A stretch of 64,000 nucleotides of DNA from Microbacterium maritypicum (GCF_041529975.1 NZ_CP168030.1:930001-994000); one strand, 5' to 3'; positions 1-9,277 are shown, counted from the stretch's first letter. Notes: generated from the letters alone by a model not told the origin. Program-made: numbers and translations.

Positions 1-72
1 GCGAGCATTCCGGAGTCGCTGTGGAACGCATTGGAGCACGCCGGGCATGTCCTGTCACCGGAATCGATCTGA
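1..72 (+). CDS. 3' end of a probable aldo/keto reductase (partial)
   Basis: Only the last 23 codons are present, read in frame 1 to a TGA at 70-72. The tail contains IPESLWNALEHAG, which resembles the C-terminal helix of aldo/keto reductases of the D-threo-aldose (L-fucose) 1-dehydrogenase group. The following gene is a rhamnose/fucose-mutarotase-like protein, which fits a deoxy-sugar catabolic operon. With so few residues the family assignment is a guess; that a coding region ends here is better supported by the 16-bp spacing to the next start. Confidence 0.35.
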   Translation, partial: ASIPESLWNALEHAGHVLSPESI

Positions 73-88
73 GCGCGGAGGGGACCAC

Positions 89-424
89 ATGCGCATCGCC
101 CTGCATTCGATCATCGCCGAGGGCGCGGTCGACGACTACCGAGCCCACCACGCCCGGATCCCCGACGCGCTGCGCGACCTCTTCGGCGTCGCGGGCATCC
201 ACGACTGGACGATCTGGCGCTCCGGGCGACACCTCTTCCACTTGGTCGAATGCGCCGACTTCGAGGCCGCGATGCGCGTCGTCGAGGCCTCGCCGGTGAA
301 CGACGCGTGGCAGGCCGACATCGGCCGGTTCGTCGAAGGCTTCCACGGTGCTGATGGCGAGGACGGCTTCACCCCGATCGAGCAGGTGTGGGCGCTGTCG
401 GTGCAGCGCGGCACCGACGCGTGA
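89..424 (+). CDS. L-rhamnose mutarotase-like protein (DUF718 family)
   Basis: 111 residues, the usual size for the RhaM/RhaU family, dimeric ferredoxin-like proteins that interconvert anomers of deoxy sugars in the cytoplasm. The family pattern is visible: ALHSIIAEGAVDDYRAHH near the N-terminus, HDWTIWRSGRHLFHLVE in the middle, and a NDAWQADIGRF helix. The ATG at 89 is preceded by GGAGGGG and fits the family N-terminus better than an upstream in-frame ATG at 47. It probably shares a transcript with the partial reductase upstream. Substrate (rhamnose, fucose or another deoxy sugar) cannot be decided from the sequence. Confidence 0.75.
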   Translation: MRIALHSIIAEGAVDDYRAHHARIPDALRDLFGVAGIHDWTIWRSGRHLFHLVECADFEAAMRVVEASPVNDAWQADIGRFVEGFHGADGEDGFTPIEQVWALSVQRGTDA

Positions 425-431
425 CGCGCGG

Positions 432-1259
432 TCAGGCCGGACGTGTCTCGCTGAAGTCCGGGCGGGTGTCGCCGACGCGGCCGCGGATGAAGAAGATCGT
501 CACGAAGCCGGCGACGACCACCACGATGTTGCCGAGACCGGCGAAGCCCGTGAGCGCGCCCTCCGCCGGGTAGGCGGTCTGCAGGAAGATGCTCGGGTCG
601 GTGCTCGCGTGCAGCAGGATCGGCGCGATGATCGTTCCGGTCACGCGGAGCGCGAGGTACATCAGGATGCCGAAGGCGAAGGTGTAGACCAGCTGGAACC
701 CGGTCGCGAGGAGGTTCTGCCCGTTGAGCAGGTTGCCCGCGTGCAGTCCCGCGAAGAGGGCGGCCGAGACCACGGCCACCACGACCTCGCGGTGGCCCGC
801 CTTGCGCATCAGGTTCACGACCAGGCCGCGAGTGAGCACCTCCTCGGTGAAGCCGATCAGGAGTCCGGCCAGGAGCCACGTCAGCACGACGTCGAAGCCC
901 GCCTTGCCGTAGTCGATCGTCGCGAAGCGGAGGATGTTGAACAGCAGCACCACAACGATGGCGATCCACATCCAGCCTCGGCCGCGGATCGGCTGCCGGC
1001 CGAAGACCTCGCGCCACCACCCGACCGAGAGGGTGAAGGCGGCGAGGATGACGGCCCCGACGAGTTCGGGCAGGACGTAGAACACGGCGAGGCCCGCCGC
1101 GCTGCTCGGTTCCTGGATGTTCAGCGCGAGCGGAGTGAACGACAGCGAGAGCAGCTGGAAGAGGACGAAGTACGCGGCCGTGAGGAGGAGCGCTCGCCAC
1201 CATCCGCCCTTTTCCCAGAACCTCTTCCAGAACGTGGCGGTGGGTGCGGGAGAGGTCAT
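432..1259 (-). CDS. CPBP family intramembrane metalloprotease
   Basis: 275 residues with about seven hydrophobic segments. The diagnostic motifs of the CPBP (CAAX protease / bacteriocin-processing, Abi) family are present: EEVLTRG around residues 139-145 (EExxxR), FAGLHAGN around 169-176 with the His ligand, and a later LLHAST motif. These residues bind the catalytic metal inside the membrane. The substrate is unknown; family members process prenylated proteins or peptides or act in bacteriocin self-immunity. It converges on the mutarotase-like gene with only 7 bp between stops. A small uncharacterised gene lies upstream on the same strand. Confidence 0.85.
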   Translation of the reverse strand: MTSPAPTATFWKRFWEKGGWWRALLLTAAYFVLFQLLSLSFTPLALNIQEPSSAAGLAVFYVLPELVGAVILAAFTLSVGWWREVFGRQPIRGRGWMWIAIVVVLLFNILRFATIDYGKAGFDVVLTWLLAGLLIGFTEEVLTRGLVVNLMRKAGHREVVVAVVSAALFAGLHAGNLLNGQNLLATGFQLVYTFAFGILMYLALRVTGTIIAPILLHASTDPSIFLQTAYPAEGALTGFAGLGNIVVVVAGFVTIFFIRGRVGDTRPDFSETRPA

Positions 1260-1349
1260 GAGGACTCCAGGCGGTGGGGGAGGGCCGGCGTGTTCACGTC
1301 AGCTTTGCGCAGGCCGGCGCTGTGCGTCCAGCGGAGGCATCTCGGCGTG

Positions 1350-1658
1350 TCAGCGAGGAGCGCTCCGACCCGCACCCCGGTTGCGCGTCGGTGGGAGGTG
1401 CGGGATCGGGATCGGCCGCGTCGCCCGAGAGGCGTCCTGGAACCTCCGGACGGCGTCGAGCACGTCCTCTGCGGAGCTGTACCGCAGGGCGAGGGGGAGG
1501 TCGCGTCGCCACAGGACCTCGAACTCCGTCGGCGCGTCTTCGAAGATCGTGCAGACCACTCGGCGGTGATCGCCCTCCGGGTAGTGCAGATCATGGATCG
1601 CCCAGTCGGTGTCGCCGACGCGCGCCAGGGCGAACCTGCGGTCCGGGTCGTGCTCCAT
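1350..1658 (-). CDS. Conserved hypothetical protein, about 100 residues
   Basis: The ATG at 1658 is preceded by AGGAGA at good spacing, giving 102 residues beginning MEHDPDRRFALARVG. The core contains DWAIHDLHYPEGDHRRVVCTIFE, several Trp and Tyr residues and a helix DVLDAVRRFQDA, suggesting a small soluble alpha/beta protein. The last 25 residues are Pro/Arg rich and look disordered. I do not recognise the family. No signal peptide or membrane segment is visible. It lies 90 bp upstream of the CPBP protease on the same strand and could be cotranscribed with it. Confidence 0.5.
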   Translation of the reverse strand: MEHDPDRRFALARVGDTDWAIHDLHYPEGDHRRVVCTIFEDAPTEFEVLWRRDLPLALRYSSAEDVLDAVRRFQDASRATRPIPIPHLPPTRNRGAGRSAPR

Positions 1659-1728
1659 CGTTCTCCTGCCTGTCCCCACGATGAAGGATGACCGCTCGCT
1701 TCGCGGAAAGGGAGGGGCTTGACACCGT

Positions 1729-1764
1729 CGCGCCCTCACCCTTCATCGGAAGGGTGAGGGCGCG
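1729..1764 (-). terminator. Strong hairpin downstream of the MFS gene
   Basis: A 16-bp perfect stem (CGCGCCCTCACCCTTC pairing with its complement) closes a 4-base ATCG loop. It lies just 3' of the MFS stop codon at 1771. There is no U tract, as is common for actinobacterial terminators. Confidence 0.8.
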
Positions 1765-1770
1765 AGGATG

Positions 1771-3441
<1,671 letters not shown>

Positions 3442-4053
3442 TCAGTGGGCTTTCTGTGACCGTGCGTAGAGCGAGCGGGCGAGGTCGAGACGTCGGGTGA
3501 TGAGGTCGCTGAACGGCTCGGTGGCCTGGTGGTGCAGGAGCTGGTCCATGCTCATCCGCACGAGCGCGCCGACGGTGTGCACGATCACCTCGGCGCAGAG
3601 TTCGGCATCAGCGTCGTCTCCGGTGCGGCGGACGATCAGCCCCATGTCGCGACGCTCGTTCTTGGCGAGCTGCTCGAACGCGGCCTTGAGCAGACGCGGC
3701 TCCTGCTCGATCACGGCGAACATCGCCGGAGCATCCTCGACCGGGTTGAACAGCTCGAAGCGGCGGATCGTCAGCTGAATGAAGTCGTCGAGCAGGTCAC
3801 CGTGTTGCGAGGCGAACTCCTCTTCGAGGGCCTCCTGGCGCGAGTCGATGGTGGCGAACCCGAAGACCGCGTTCTCCTTGCTCTCGAAGTAGTTGAAGAA
3901 GGTGCGTCGGGACACGCCCACCTCGGCGCACAGCTCTTCGATGGTGAAACCCGCGAAGCCCTGCTCCGTCGTCAGTCGGCGGGCGGCATCGGTGAGTGCA
4001 CGGGACGTCTCGCGCTTGCGCTGCTCCCGCAGTGAATCTGCACTGTCGCTCAT
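3442..4053 (-). CDS. TetR/AcrR family transcriptional repressor
   Basis: 203 residues from the ATG at 4053. The N-terminal HTH is clear: EELCAEVGVSRRTFFNYFESKENAVFGF around residues 32-59, the TetR helix-turn-helix with the TFFNYF recognition helix. The rest is an alpha-helical ligand-binding domain. It is the first gene of the tetR-MFS operon, so it probably represses itself and the pump. A perfect 20-bp palindrome abuts the start codon. A TTG three codons upstream (4060-4062) has AAGGAAG at better spacing than the ATG does, so translation may begin there; otherwise the message may be leaderless. Confidence 0.9.
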   Translation of the reverse strand: MSDSADSLREQRKRETSRALTDAARRLTTEQGFAGFTIEELCAEVGVSRRTFFNYFESKENAVFGFATIDSRQEALEEEFASQHGDLLDDFIQLTIRRFELFNPVEDAPAMFAVIEQEPRLLKAAFEQLAKNERRDMGLIVRRTGDDADAELCAEVIVHTVGALVRMSMDQLLHHQATEPFSDLITRRLDLARSLYARSQKAH

Positions 4054-4073
4054 AGAGTGCAATATTGCACTCT
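4054..4073. promoter_or_regulatory. Perfect 20-bp palindrome, probable TetR operator
   Basis: AGAGTGCAAT followed by its exact reverse complement ATTGCACTCT, touching the ATG of the tetR gene. A related half site (GGAGTGCACT, 4081-4090) lies 7 bp further upstream. Position, symmetry and length fit the autoregulatory operator of the adjacent TetR protein. Confidence 0.8.
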
Positions 4074-4228
4074 CTTCCTTGGAGTGCACTGTGAGTGCCC
4101 GCTCAGGCGGGGACGAAAAAGTTCCGACGAATCTGTGACGTTCTCCGCCCGGCATCCGTCCTAGTGGTGTCGCTGAACGGCGACCCGCACTCCGCAGGGG
4201 GACGGATACACGGATGAAGGAGCTCGAG

Positions 4229-4672
4229 ATGGCGAACGTGACCGGCAGTACTCAGCCCAAGACCCAGATCGTCGCACCGCAGCAGGGGGCTGCTGCGGGC
4301 AAGACCACGATCGAGGATGCGGTGGTGGCGAAGATCGCCGGCATCGCCGCTCGCGAGGTCAGCGGCGTCTACGCACTCGGTGGGGGCACCGCGCGCATGG
4401 TGGGGGCCATCCGCGACGCGCTCAACACCACCGACCTCTCGCAGGGGATCCGCGTGGAGGTCGGGGAGACTCAGGTCGCGGTCGACGTGACGATCGTCGC
4501 CGAGTACCCGGTCTCGCTCCAGAAGGTGGCGGACGACGTCCGCGCCGCCATCCACCGCGCCATGGTGGAACTGGTCGGCATGGAAGTCGCCGAGGTCAAC
4601 GTGACCGTCAACGACGTGCACATCCCCTCCGATGACGAGGGCGACGGCACGCAGGAGACGCGAGTCCAGTGA
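4229..4672 (+). CDS. Asp23/Gls24 family envelope stress protein
   Basis: 147 residues. The core TTIEDAVVAKIAGIAAREVSGVYAL through VNVTVNDVHIP is the Asp23/Gls24 (DUF322, alkaline shock) domain, a small cytoplasmic membrane-associated protein linked to envelope stress in Gram-positives. The ATG at 4229 has AAGGAG six bases upstream; an in-frame ATG at 4214 lies on that ribosome site and is unlikely. It heads a tightly overlapping run of five genes to 6381 that also encodes a small membrane protein, a second Asp23-like protein and two membrane anchors, the actinobacterial version of the amaP-asp23 operon. Confidence 0.9.
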   Translation: MANVTGSTQPKTQIVAPQQGAAAGKTTIEDAVVAKIAGIAAREVSGVYALGGGTARMVGAIRDALNTTDLSQGIRVEVGETQVAVDVTIVAEYPVSLQKVADDVRAAIHRAMVELVGMEVAEVNVTVNDVHIPSDDEGDGTQETRVQ

Positions 4673-4860
4673 CCGCGTCGGTGATCGGAGCGGCGGCTGC
4701 GGCCGCCCTCGCGTTGACCTGGGTGGCTCTGGGCTTCTGGGCCTTCGTGCTCGTGGCACTGGCGATGCTGGTGGGCGCGGTCGCCGGCCGCATCATCGAC
4801 GGTCGACTCGACCTGCGGGCGCTCGCCGAGGTCTTCCGAGGCCGGCGCTCCTCCTCATGA
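4669..4860 (+). CDS. Small integral membrane protein (DUF2273-like)
   Basis: 63 residues from a GTG that overlaps the preceding stop (GTGA). Two closely spaced hydrophobic segments (about residues 5-20 and 22-41) are followed by a short basic tail ending FRGRRSSS. This matches the small DUF2273-type proteins found next to Asp23 genes, probably helping to hold Asp23 at the membrane. Both ends overlap neighbouring genes, so translation is coupled. Confidence 0.75.
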   Translation: MTASVIGAAAAAALALTWVALGFWAFVLVALAMLVGAVAGRIIDGRLDLRALAEVFRGRRSSS

Positions 4861-5204
4861 CGGCCGACCGCTCACCCCTGGCGGAGGCAGGTGCCGTCCT
4901 GGGGACGACGACCTTCACCGCCCGCGCGCTGCAACGGCTCGCCGCGGGCATCGCGCACGATGTCGCCCGGGTCTCGGCTCGCGACGTCGGGGTGCAGCTG
5001 TCGGACGATCACGGTGCACTGCGGATCGCGGTCACCGTGCCCGTGGCCGTGGCATCGACGCGTCGAACGGACCTGGTCGCCGGCGGGGAGGAACTCCGCA
5101 CCGGTCTGATCGAGGGCATGCGAGAACTGGCCGGCCGTCAGGTCGGCACCGTGGACGTCCGGTACTCGGGCGTCCACCGGAGTACGGAGAGGAGAGTGCG
5201 ATGA
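4857..5204 (+). CDS. Asp23-like protein
   Basis: 115 residues starting at an ATG that overlaps the preceding stop (ATGA). The layout is a helical stretch (ALQRLAAGIAHDVARVSARDVGVQL) followed by LRIAVTVPVAVAS and GTVDVRYSGVH, the alternating helix/strand pattern of an Asp23/Gls24 domain, but the sequence is divergent and shortened compared with the protein at 4229. No membrane segment. It is likely a second soluble partner in the same envelope-stress complex. The family call rests on context and the secondary-structure-like pattern. Confidence 0.6.
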   Translation: MTADRSPLAEAGAVLGTTTFTARALQRLAAGIAHDVARVSARDVGVQLSDDHGALRIAVTVPVAVASTRRTDLVAGGEELRTGLIEGMRELAGRQVGTVDVRYSGVHRSTERRVR

Positions 5205-5767
5205 CGAACGAACAGGCGACATATCGCCGCGTCCTGCGTCGCGAGACGCACACGTCCCGCACTGCCGCGGCGGTGGTGGTCGCATCCATCGGTGCCCTGC
5301 TCCTGATCGCGCTGCTCGCCGGCGCCGTGTGGTGGCTTGTCGACGGCGGCTTCCGTGATGCGGCAGCGCGACCGCTCGAGGAGATCTCCGTCGGGGTGCA
5401 GCAGCCGCCGGTGCTGTTCGCCGTGGGTGGGGTGCTCACGGCTCTCGCCGTGGTGCTCCTCGCGCTCGCACTGCTGCCCGGACGACGGGCACGGCGGGCA
5501 CGCCTCACCGAACGGACCGCGCTGCTCGTGGACGACGGCGTGATCGCCGACTCGATCGCCGCAGCGGTCGCCCGTCGTGCCGGCGTCGAACGCAGCCGGG
5601 TGGCCGTCTTCGTCGGCCGGCGCACGGTCGAAGTCCGCATCACTCCGACCAGCGGCGTCTTCGTCCGGGTGGCCGACGCCGAGGACGCAGCGAACGACAT
5701 CCTCGCGGGGATCGGCTTCTCGGCCACCCCGCGCGTCATCGTCGAACCGAACGGAGTGGTCGCATGA
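5201..5767 (+). CDS. Membrane protein of the Asp23 operon (DUF6286-like)
   Basis: 188 residues from an ATG overlapping the previous stop. A basic N-terminus precedes a first membrane helix (about 27-47); a second lies around 70-91. After it, from roughly residue 103, comes a soluble domain (LLVDDGVIADSIAAAVARRAGVERSRVAVF) that itself looks like a shortened Asp23-type fold. This arrangement is typical of actinobacterial proteins encoded beside Asp23 and annotated as DUF6286. It is probably a membrane scaffold for the soluble Asp23 proteins. Confidence 0.7.
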   Translation: MTNEQATYRRVLRRETHTSRTAAAVVVASIGALLLIALLAGAVWWLVDGGFRDAAARPLEEISVGVQQPPVLFAVGGVLTALAVVLLALALLPGRRARRARLTERTALLVDDGVIADSIAAAVARRAGVERSRVAVFVGRRTVEVRITPTSGVFVRVADAEDAANDILAGIGFSATPRVIVEPNGVVA

Positions 5768-6381
5768 ACGCGACGAACCGATTCGTGAACCGCAGCGTGC
5801 TCTTCCTCGTGGGTGCGGCGCTTCTGATCGCTGGAGCCGTCGCTCTCGCGGCAGGAGTGCTCTCCGCCGGTGATCCGCCGGCGTGGGTGCGGCGGCCGGC
5901 GGCAGAAGTCGCGGCCGCGTGGAAATCCGTCGACGACCGGACGTGGCAGGTGATGGGCATCGGCCCGGTGCCGATGCCGCTGCTGTTCGCGGCGGCGGCT
6001 GCGCTGGTGCTGACGGTTCTGCTGGTGGTGTTCCTGATCTCGCGCCGACGTGGGCGCTCGAAGACCGTGCTCGACGTGCATACCGCCACCGGGCGGACGA
6101 CTGTCGATCGCAACGTGGTCGACGCCGTGCTCACCGAGCCGCTGATCCGGCGACCCGATGTGCTCTCGGCCCGCACAGGCACCTACCGTGTCGGTCAGAC
6201 GCGCGCGGTCGAGTTGGCCGTGACCGTGCGGCCGGGGGCTCCACTGGCGAACGTCGTCGCGGCGGCCGAGGCGGCGATCGGCGAATGGGACGAGCTGCTG
6301 GGGTCTCGAATCCCGATCCTGCTGCACCTCTCGGACCGGCGCTGGAGCGAGGGTTTCCGCTCGCCGATGAGAGTGCGGTGA
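5764..6381 (+). CDS. AmaP-like membrane anchor of the Asp23 operon
   Basis: 205 residues starting at an overlapping ATG. Two membrane helices (about 15-37 and 72-93) flank a roughly 35-residue loop, followed by a basic stretch ISRRRGRSK and a soluble C-terminal domain with repeated Val-rich strands. This two-helix hairpin plus cytoplasmic domain is the topology of AmaP, the protein that anchors Asp23 at the membrane in staphylococci. It is the last gene of the first Asp23 operon, with 90 bp to the next gene. Confidence 0.7.
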   Translation: MNATNRFVNRSVLFLVGAALLIAGAVALAAGVLSAGDPPAWVRRPAAEVAAAWKSVDDRTWQVMGIGPVPMPLLFAAAAALVLTVLLVVFLISRRRGRSKTVLDVHTATGRTTVDRNVVDAVLTEPLIRRPDVLSARTGTYRVGQTRAVELAVTVRPGAPLANVVAAAEAAIGEWDELLGSRIPILLHLSDRRWSEGFRSPMRVR

Positions 6382-6471
6382 TCGGGTGCGACGGCGACAC
6401 AGACCAACGCACGGACCACGTGCGTGAACACGCGAACCCGAGACACGGGTGCGATGAGAAAAGGAGACGCC

Positions 6472-6645
6472 ATGGGCGCTGAAGACAAGATCAAGGCCGC
6501 TGCGGAGAAGGTCGCCGGCAAGGCGAAGGAGGCCGTCGGCAAGGTCACCAACGACGACAAGCTCGTCGCCGAGGGCAAGGCCGAGCAGGCCAAGGGCGAG
6601 ATCCGCGACACGGCCGAGAACGTCAAGGATGCGTTCAAGAAGTAG
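6472..6645 (+). CDS. CsbD family general stress protein
   Basis: 57 residues, the usual CsbD length. The sequence is highly charged and repetitive (KIKAAAEKVAGKAKEAVGKVTNDDKLVAEGKAEQAKGEIRD is the classic CsbD pattern when read along the protein). The ATG at 6472 has AAGGAG upstream; the in-frame ATG at 6424 adds an unrelated head. CsbD proteins are abundant stress-induced proteins of unknown biochemical role. A short inverted repeat (ACGCAC-N7-GTGCGT, 6407-6425) lies in the upstream gap and a terminator follows. Confidence 0.9.
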   Translation: MGAEDKIKAAAEKVAGKAKEAVGKVTNDDKLVAEGKAEQAKGEIRDTAENVKDAFKK

Positions 6646-6651
6646 CGGACG

Positions 6652-6681
6652 CGGGGAGGGACCCGACCGGGTTCCTCCCCG
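6652..6681 (+). terminator. Hairpin after the CsbD gene
   Basis: CGGGGAG and GACCC pair with GGGTT and CTCCCCG around a GACC loop, with one unpaired base on each side. It begins six bases past the CsbD stop. Confidence 0.7.
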
Positions 6682-6771
6682 ATCACTCCCAGGTCGGTCG
6701 GCGAGGATCCGATCCGGTGAGGCGTCGGTTCCGAATCTCCTGTGGGGATCGGATCGAGGGGTGGGGAACAG

Positions 6772-7338
6772 ATGGAAGAGGAACGCTTTCGCAGAGCGCT
6801 CGAGCAGGCCGACGACGGCATCGTCGCCGGACGTGCGATGGACGGCGATGTCGAAGCCTTCGCGGTGCTCGTGCGGAGATACACGCCGATGATGCGTGCG
6901 TACACGCAGCGGATGCTGAACGCCTCGGCCGATGTCGACGACATCGTGCAGGAGTCGTTCGTCACCGCCTGGCAGCGGTTCGGCGAGCTCGACGACCCGT
7001 CGAAGGTGAAGAGCTGGCTGATGCGGATCGTGAGTCGGAAGGCGGTGGATCGCATTCGTGCGGCCCGACCCGTCGTGGACATCGACTCCATCGATCGCCC
7101 GGCACCTCTGCACGCCTCGCCGTCGGCGGTGGTCGAGGTGCGAGCCGGAGTCGCCGCCGTCGGTGCCGCGCTGCGCGAGCTGCCCGATGCCCAGCGCGAA
7201 TGCTGGGTCCTGCGCGAGATCGGCGGCTACTCCTACGAGGAGATCTCGGAAGAGCTCGGCATTCCCGTCTCCACCGCGCGAGGACTGCTCGCGCGGGCCC
7301 GGAAATACATGATCGTACGGATGGAGGAGTGGCGATGA
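6772..7338 (+). CDS. ECF-type RNA polymerase sigma factor
   Basis: 188 residues. Region 2 is visible as FAVLVRRYTPMMRAYTQRMLNASADVDDIVQESF and region 4 as LPDAQRECWVLREIGGYSYEEISEELGIPVSTARGLLARARKY, the sigma-70 region 4 helix-turn-helix. The ATG at 6772 follows a GGGTGGGGA ribosome site. The gene ends in an ATGA overlap with an Asp23-family gene, and a second Asp23-like gene follows, so the factor probably governs this envelope-stress block and perhaps its own expression. No conventional zinc-binding anti-sigma gene is next to it; the downstream protein may take that role. Confidence 0.92.
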   Translation: MEEERFRRALEQADDGIVAGRAMDGDVEAFAVLVRRYTPMMRAYTQRMLNASADVDDIVQESFVTAWQRFGELDDPSKVKSWLMRIVSRKAVDRIRAARPVVDIDSIDRPAPLHASPSAVVEVRAGVAAVGAALRELPDAQRECWVLREIGGYSYEEISEELGIPVSTARGLLARARKYMIVRMEEWR

Positions 7339-7955
7339 CTGACGAGAGAGACATGCCAGAAGTCCGCCGTCTCGGTCTGGAACCGAGCGATCTCGACGGG
7401 CACACGCTCGACGAGCTCACCGACTACCTCGAAGCGGGACGACAGCCCTCCGACCGCTCGATCGACGAGTCGCCCGGCTGTCAGCTGGCGCTGGACGCGC
7501 TCGAACGCCTGCACGGCCTCGGCGCGGAGCTGATGGCCGCCGAGACCGCCGCGGAACCGGAGGTCGAGGGGAGCTGGGTCGACCGCATCCTCAGCGGCAT
7601 CGCCATGGATGCGCGCTCGGGCCGACGCATCCCGTTCGAGTCCCCGGATCCGTCGACGGATCTCGGGATCACCGAGGGGGCGGTGCGCGGACTCATCCGC
7701 TCGGCCGAGAGCACCGTGCAGGGACTGCTCATCGGGCGCTGCCGCCTCATCGGCGACGTGACCGTCGCGGATGAGCCGATCCGCGTCGAGATCGACGCCA
7801 GCGCGCTGCACGGGCAGCCGATCCCGGTGGTCGCCGACCGCCTCCGGGGCGAGGTGGATCGGGTCCTTCGTGCGCACACGGAGTTGAACGTCGTCGCGAT
7901 CGACATCGCGATCCGGGACATCAGGGAGGTGTCGTCATGGACGCAGGAGAGCTGA
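7335..7955 (+). CDS. Asp23-family protein with an anti-sigma-like N-terminus
   Basis: 206 residues, translationally coupled to the ECF sigma gene (ATGA). Residues of about 1-60 (LDELTDYLEAGRQPSD and CQLALDALERLHGLGAEL) have the two-helix look of the small sigma-binding domain of anti-sigma factors, but lack its zinc ligands. The C-terminal half (VQGLLIGRCRLIGDVTVADE through HTELNVVAIDIAIRDI) fits the Asp23/Gls24 fold. No membrane segment. If the reading is right, this protein joins sigma-factor control to the Asp23 envelope system. The Asp23 assignment is moderate; the anti-sigma role is inference. Confidence 0.65.
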   Translation: MTDERDMPEVRRLGLEPSDLDGHTLDELTDYLEAGRQPSDRSIDESPGCQLALDALERLHGLGAELMAAETAAEPEVEGSWVDRILSGIAMDARSGRRIPFESPDPSTDLGITEGAVRGLIRSAESTVQGLLIGRCRLIGDVTVADEPIRVEIDASALHGQPIPVVADRLRGEVDRVLRAHTELNVVAIDIAIRDIREVSSWTQES

Positions 7956-8311
7956 GGGTCACCGATGCAGGGCCGGCGCTCGCCGCCGAGATCGAGACGG
8001 CGGTGCGGGCGACTCCCGGTGTCCGCAGCGTGTACCGCTCCGGTTCGCTCATCTCGAATCTGTTGCGCGCGGGGGCCGCGGCGCTCGGCGGGCGACAGGA
8101 GGATGAGCCGCTGGTGTCGGTCGCGCCGGTGGGCGACGGCATCGCCGTGGAGGTGTCGATCGGGGTGGACTCCGACGCGAGATCGGCGGATGCCCTTCGC
8201 GCCGTGCACGCCGCGGTCGATGCGGTGCTCGAGACGCGGGGGCTCCGGCCGGACAGCATCACCCTCACGGTCGTGCACGTGCAGTCCGCAGAGGCAGCCC
8301 CCGCAGGATGA
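7937..8311 (+). CDS. Small Asp23-like protein
   Basis: 124 residues, overlapping the previous gene by 19 bp. The pattern TAVRATPGVRSVYRSG, DGIAVEVSIGVDSDARSADALRAVHAAVDAVLE and DSITLTVVHVQSA resembles the Asp23 fold: strand, helix, strand, with the valine-rich edge strands. It lacks membrane segments. It is the last gene of the sigma-factor operon and ends six bases before a strong hairpin. Function presumably lies in the same envelope-stress complex. Confidence 0.6.
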   Translation: MDAGELRVTDAGPALAAEIETAVRATPGVRSVYRSGSLISNLLRAGAAALGGRQEDEPLVSVAPVGDGIAVEVSIGVDSDARSADALRAVHAAVDAVLETRGLRPDSITLTVVHVQSAEAAPAG

Positions 8312-8316
8312 CACGG

Positions 8317-8348
8317 GGGATGCCGCCCTCGGAGGAGGGCGGCATCCC
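8317..8348. terminator. Bidirectional hairpin terminator
   Basis: A perfect 14-bp stem (GGGATGCCGCCCTC with GAGGGCGGCATCCC) around a GGAG loop, placed between the converging sigma operon and the NmrA-type oxidoreductase gene. Confidence 0.88.
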
Positions 8349-8367
8349 ACGGAGAACCCGGTGGCGA

Positions 8368-9213
8368 TCAGGCGATCGCGCGCAGCCCTTCGACCAGCGG
8401 GGTGGTGGGGCGTCCGATCAGCCGCGCGAGCGTCCCGTCGGTCTCGGCCAGCGCGCCACCGCGGATCCCGGCGTCGAGCGCGGCGACGAATCCGGCCGTT
8501 CCCTCATCGAGACCGGCTTCGCGCAGAGCCGCGAGCTGTTCGTCGAACGAGACCGGGACGAACGCGACCTCGCGTCCCGTGATCTCGGAGAAGGCCGAGG
8601 CCAGATCGCTGTAGGTCCAGGCGACGTCGCCGCCGAGCTCGTAGACCTCGCCGACGTGCCCGTCTTCGAGCGCGACGACGGCCGCCGCCTCTGCGAAGTC
8701 CTTGCGGCTGGCCGAGGCGACCCGTCCGTCACCGGTGCCCGAGGTGAGCACGCCGGTCTCGGCGGCGCGAGCGAGGTCGGCGGCGTAGTTCTCGGTGTAC
8801 CAGTTGTTGCGGAGGATCACGGCGGGGAGTCCCGCGGCGGCGATCAGCTCTTCCGTCGCCTTGTGCTCGGGCGCGAGGACCAGGTCGCTGGTGGTCGCCT
8901 TCGGTGCGCTGGTGTAGATGAACTTGGAGACCCCGGCGGCCTTCGCGGCGTCGATGACCGCCTGGTGCTGGGCCACCCGCTGTCCGACCTCCGATCCGGA
9001 CACGAGCACGACGGTGTCGACGCCCTCGACGGCCGCGGCCACCGAGGCGGGGTCGGTGTAGTCCAGGCGCACGACGCGCACGCCGAGGTCGGCGGCCTTC
9101 GCGGTGTCGCGGGCTCCGGCGACGATCGACTGCGGGTCGGCGCCGCGCTCGAGGAGGCTGGCGATGATGAGGCGTCCGAGGTTGCCGGTCGCGCCGGTGA
9201 CGAGGATGGTCAT
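8368..9213 (-). CDS. NmrA-type NAD(P)H-binding oxidoreductase (quinone reductase-like)
   Basis: 281 residues from the ATG at 9213, which has AAAGGA upstream. MTILVTGATGNLGRLIIASLLERG is the glycine-rich Rossmann fingerprint of atypical short-chain dehydrogenases of the NmrA/QorB group, and a later SKFIYTSAPKA segment fits that fold. QorB-type enzymes reduce quinones with NADPH. It is divergent from an HxlR-family regulator, the usual pairing for redox-responsive quinone or aldehyde defence genes. A much longer reading frame extends upstream but runs over the regulator and has no credible start. Confidence 0.88.
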   Translation of the reverse strand: MTILVTGATGNLGRLIIASLLERGADPQSIVAGARDTAKAADLGVRVVRLDYTDPASVAAAVEGVDTVVLVSGSEVGQRVAQHQAVIDAAKAAGVSKFIYTSAPKATTSDLVLAPEHKATEELIAAAGLPAVILRNNWYTENYAADLARAAETGVLTSGTGDGRVASASRKDFAEAAAVVALEDGHVGEVYELGGDVAWTYSDLASAFSEITGREVAFVPVSFDEQLAALREAGLDEGTAGFVAALDAGIRGGALAETDGTLARLIGRPTTPLVEGLRAIA

Positions 9214-9277
9214 GAGGGTCCTTTCGTAAGTGACACCCTCGACAACCTCGCGACGGGTCGCGCGCATTCCGATCGGC

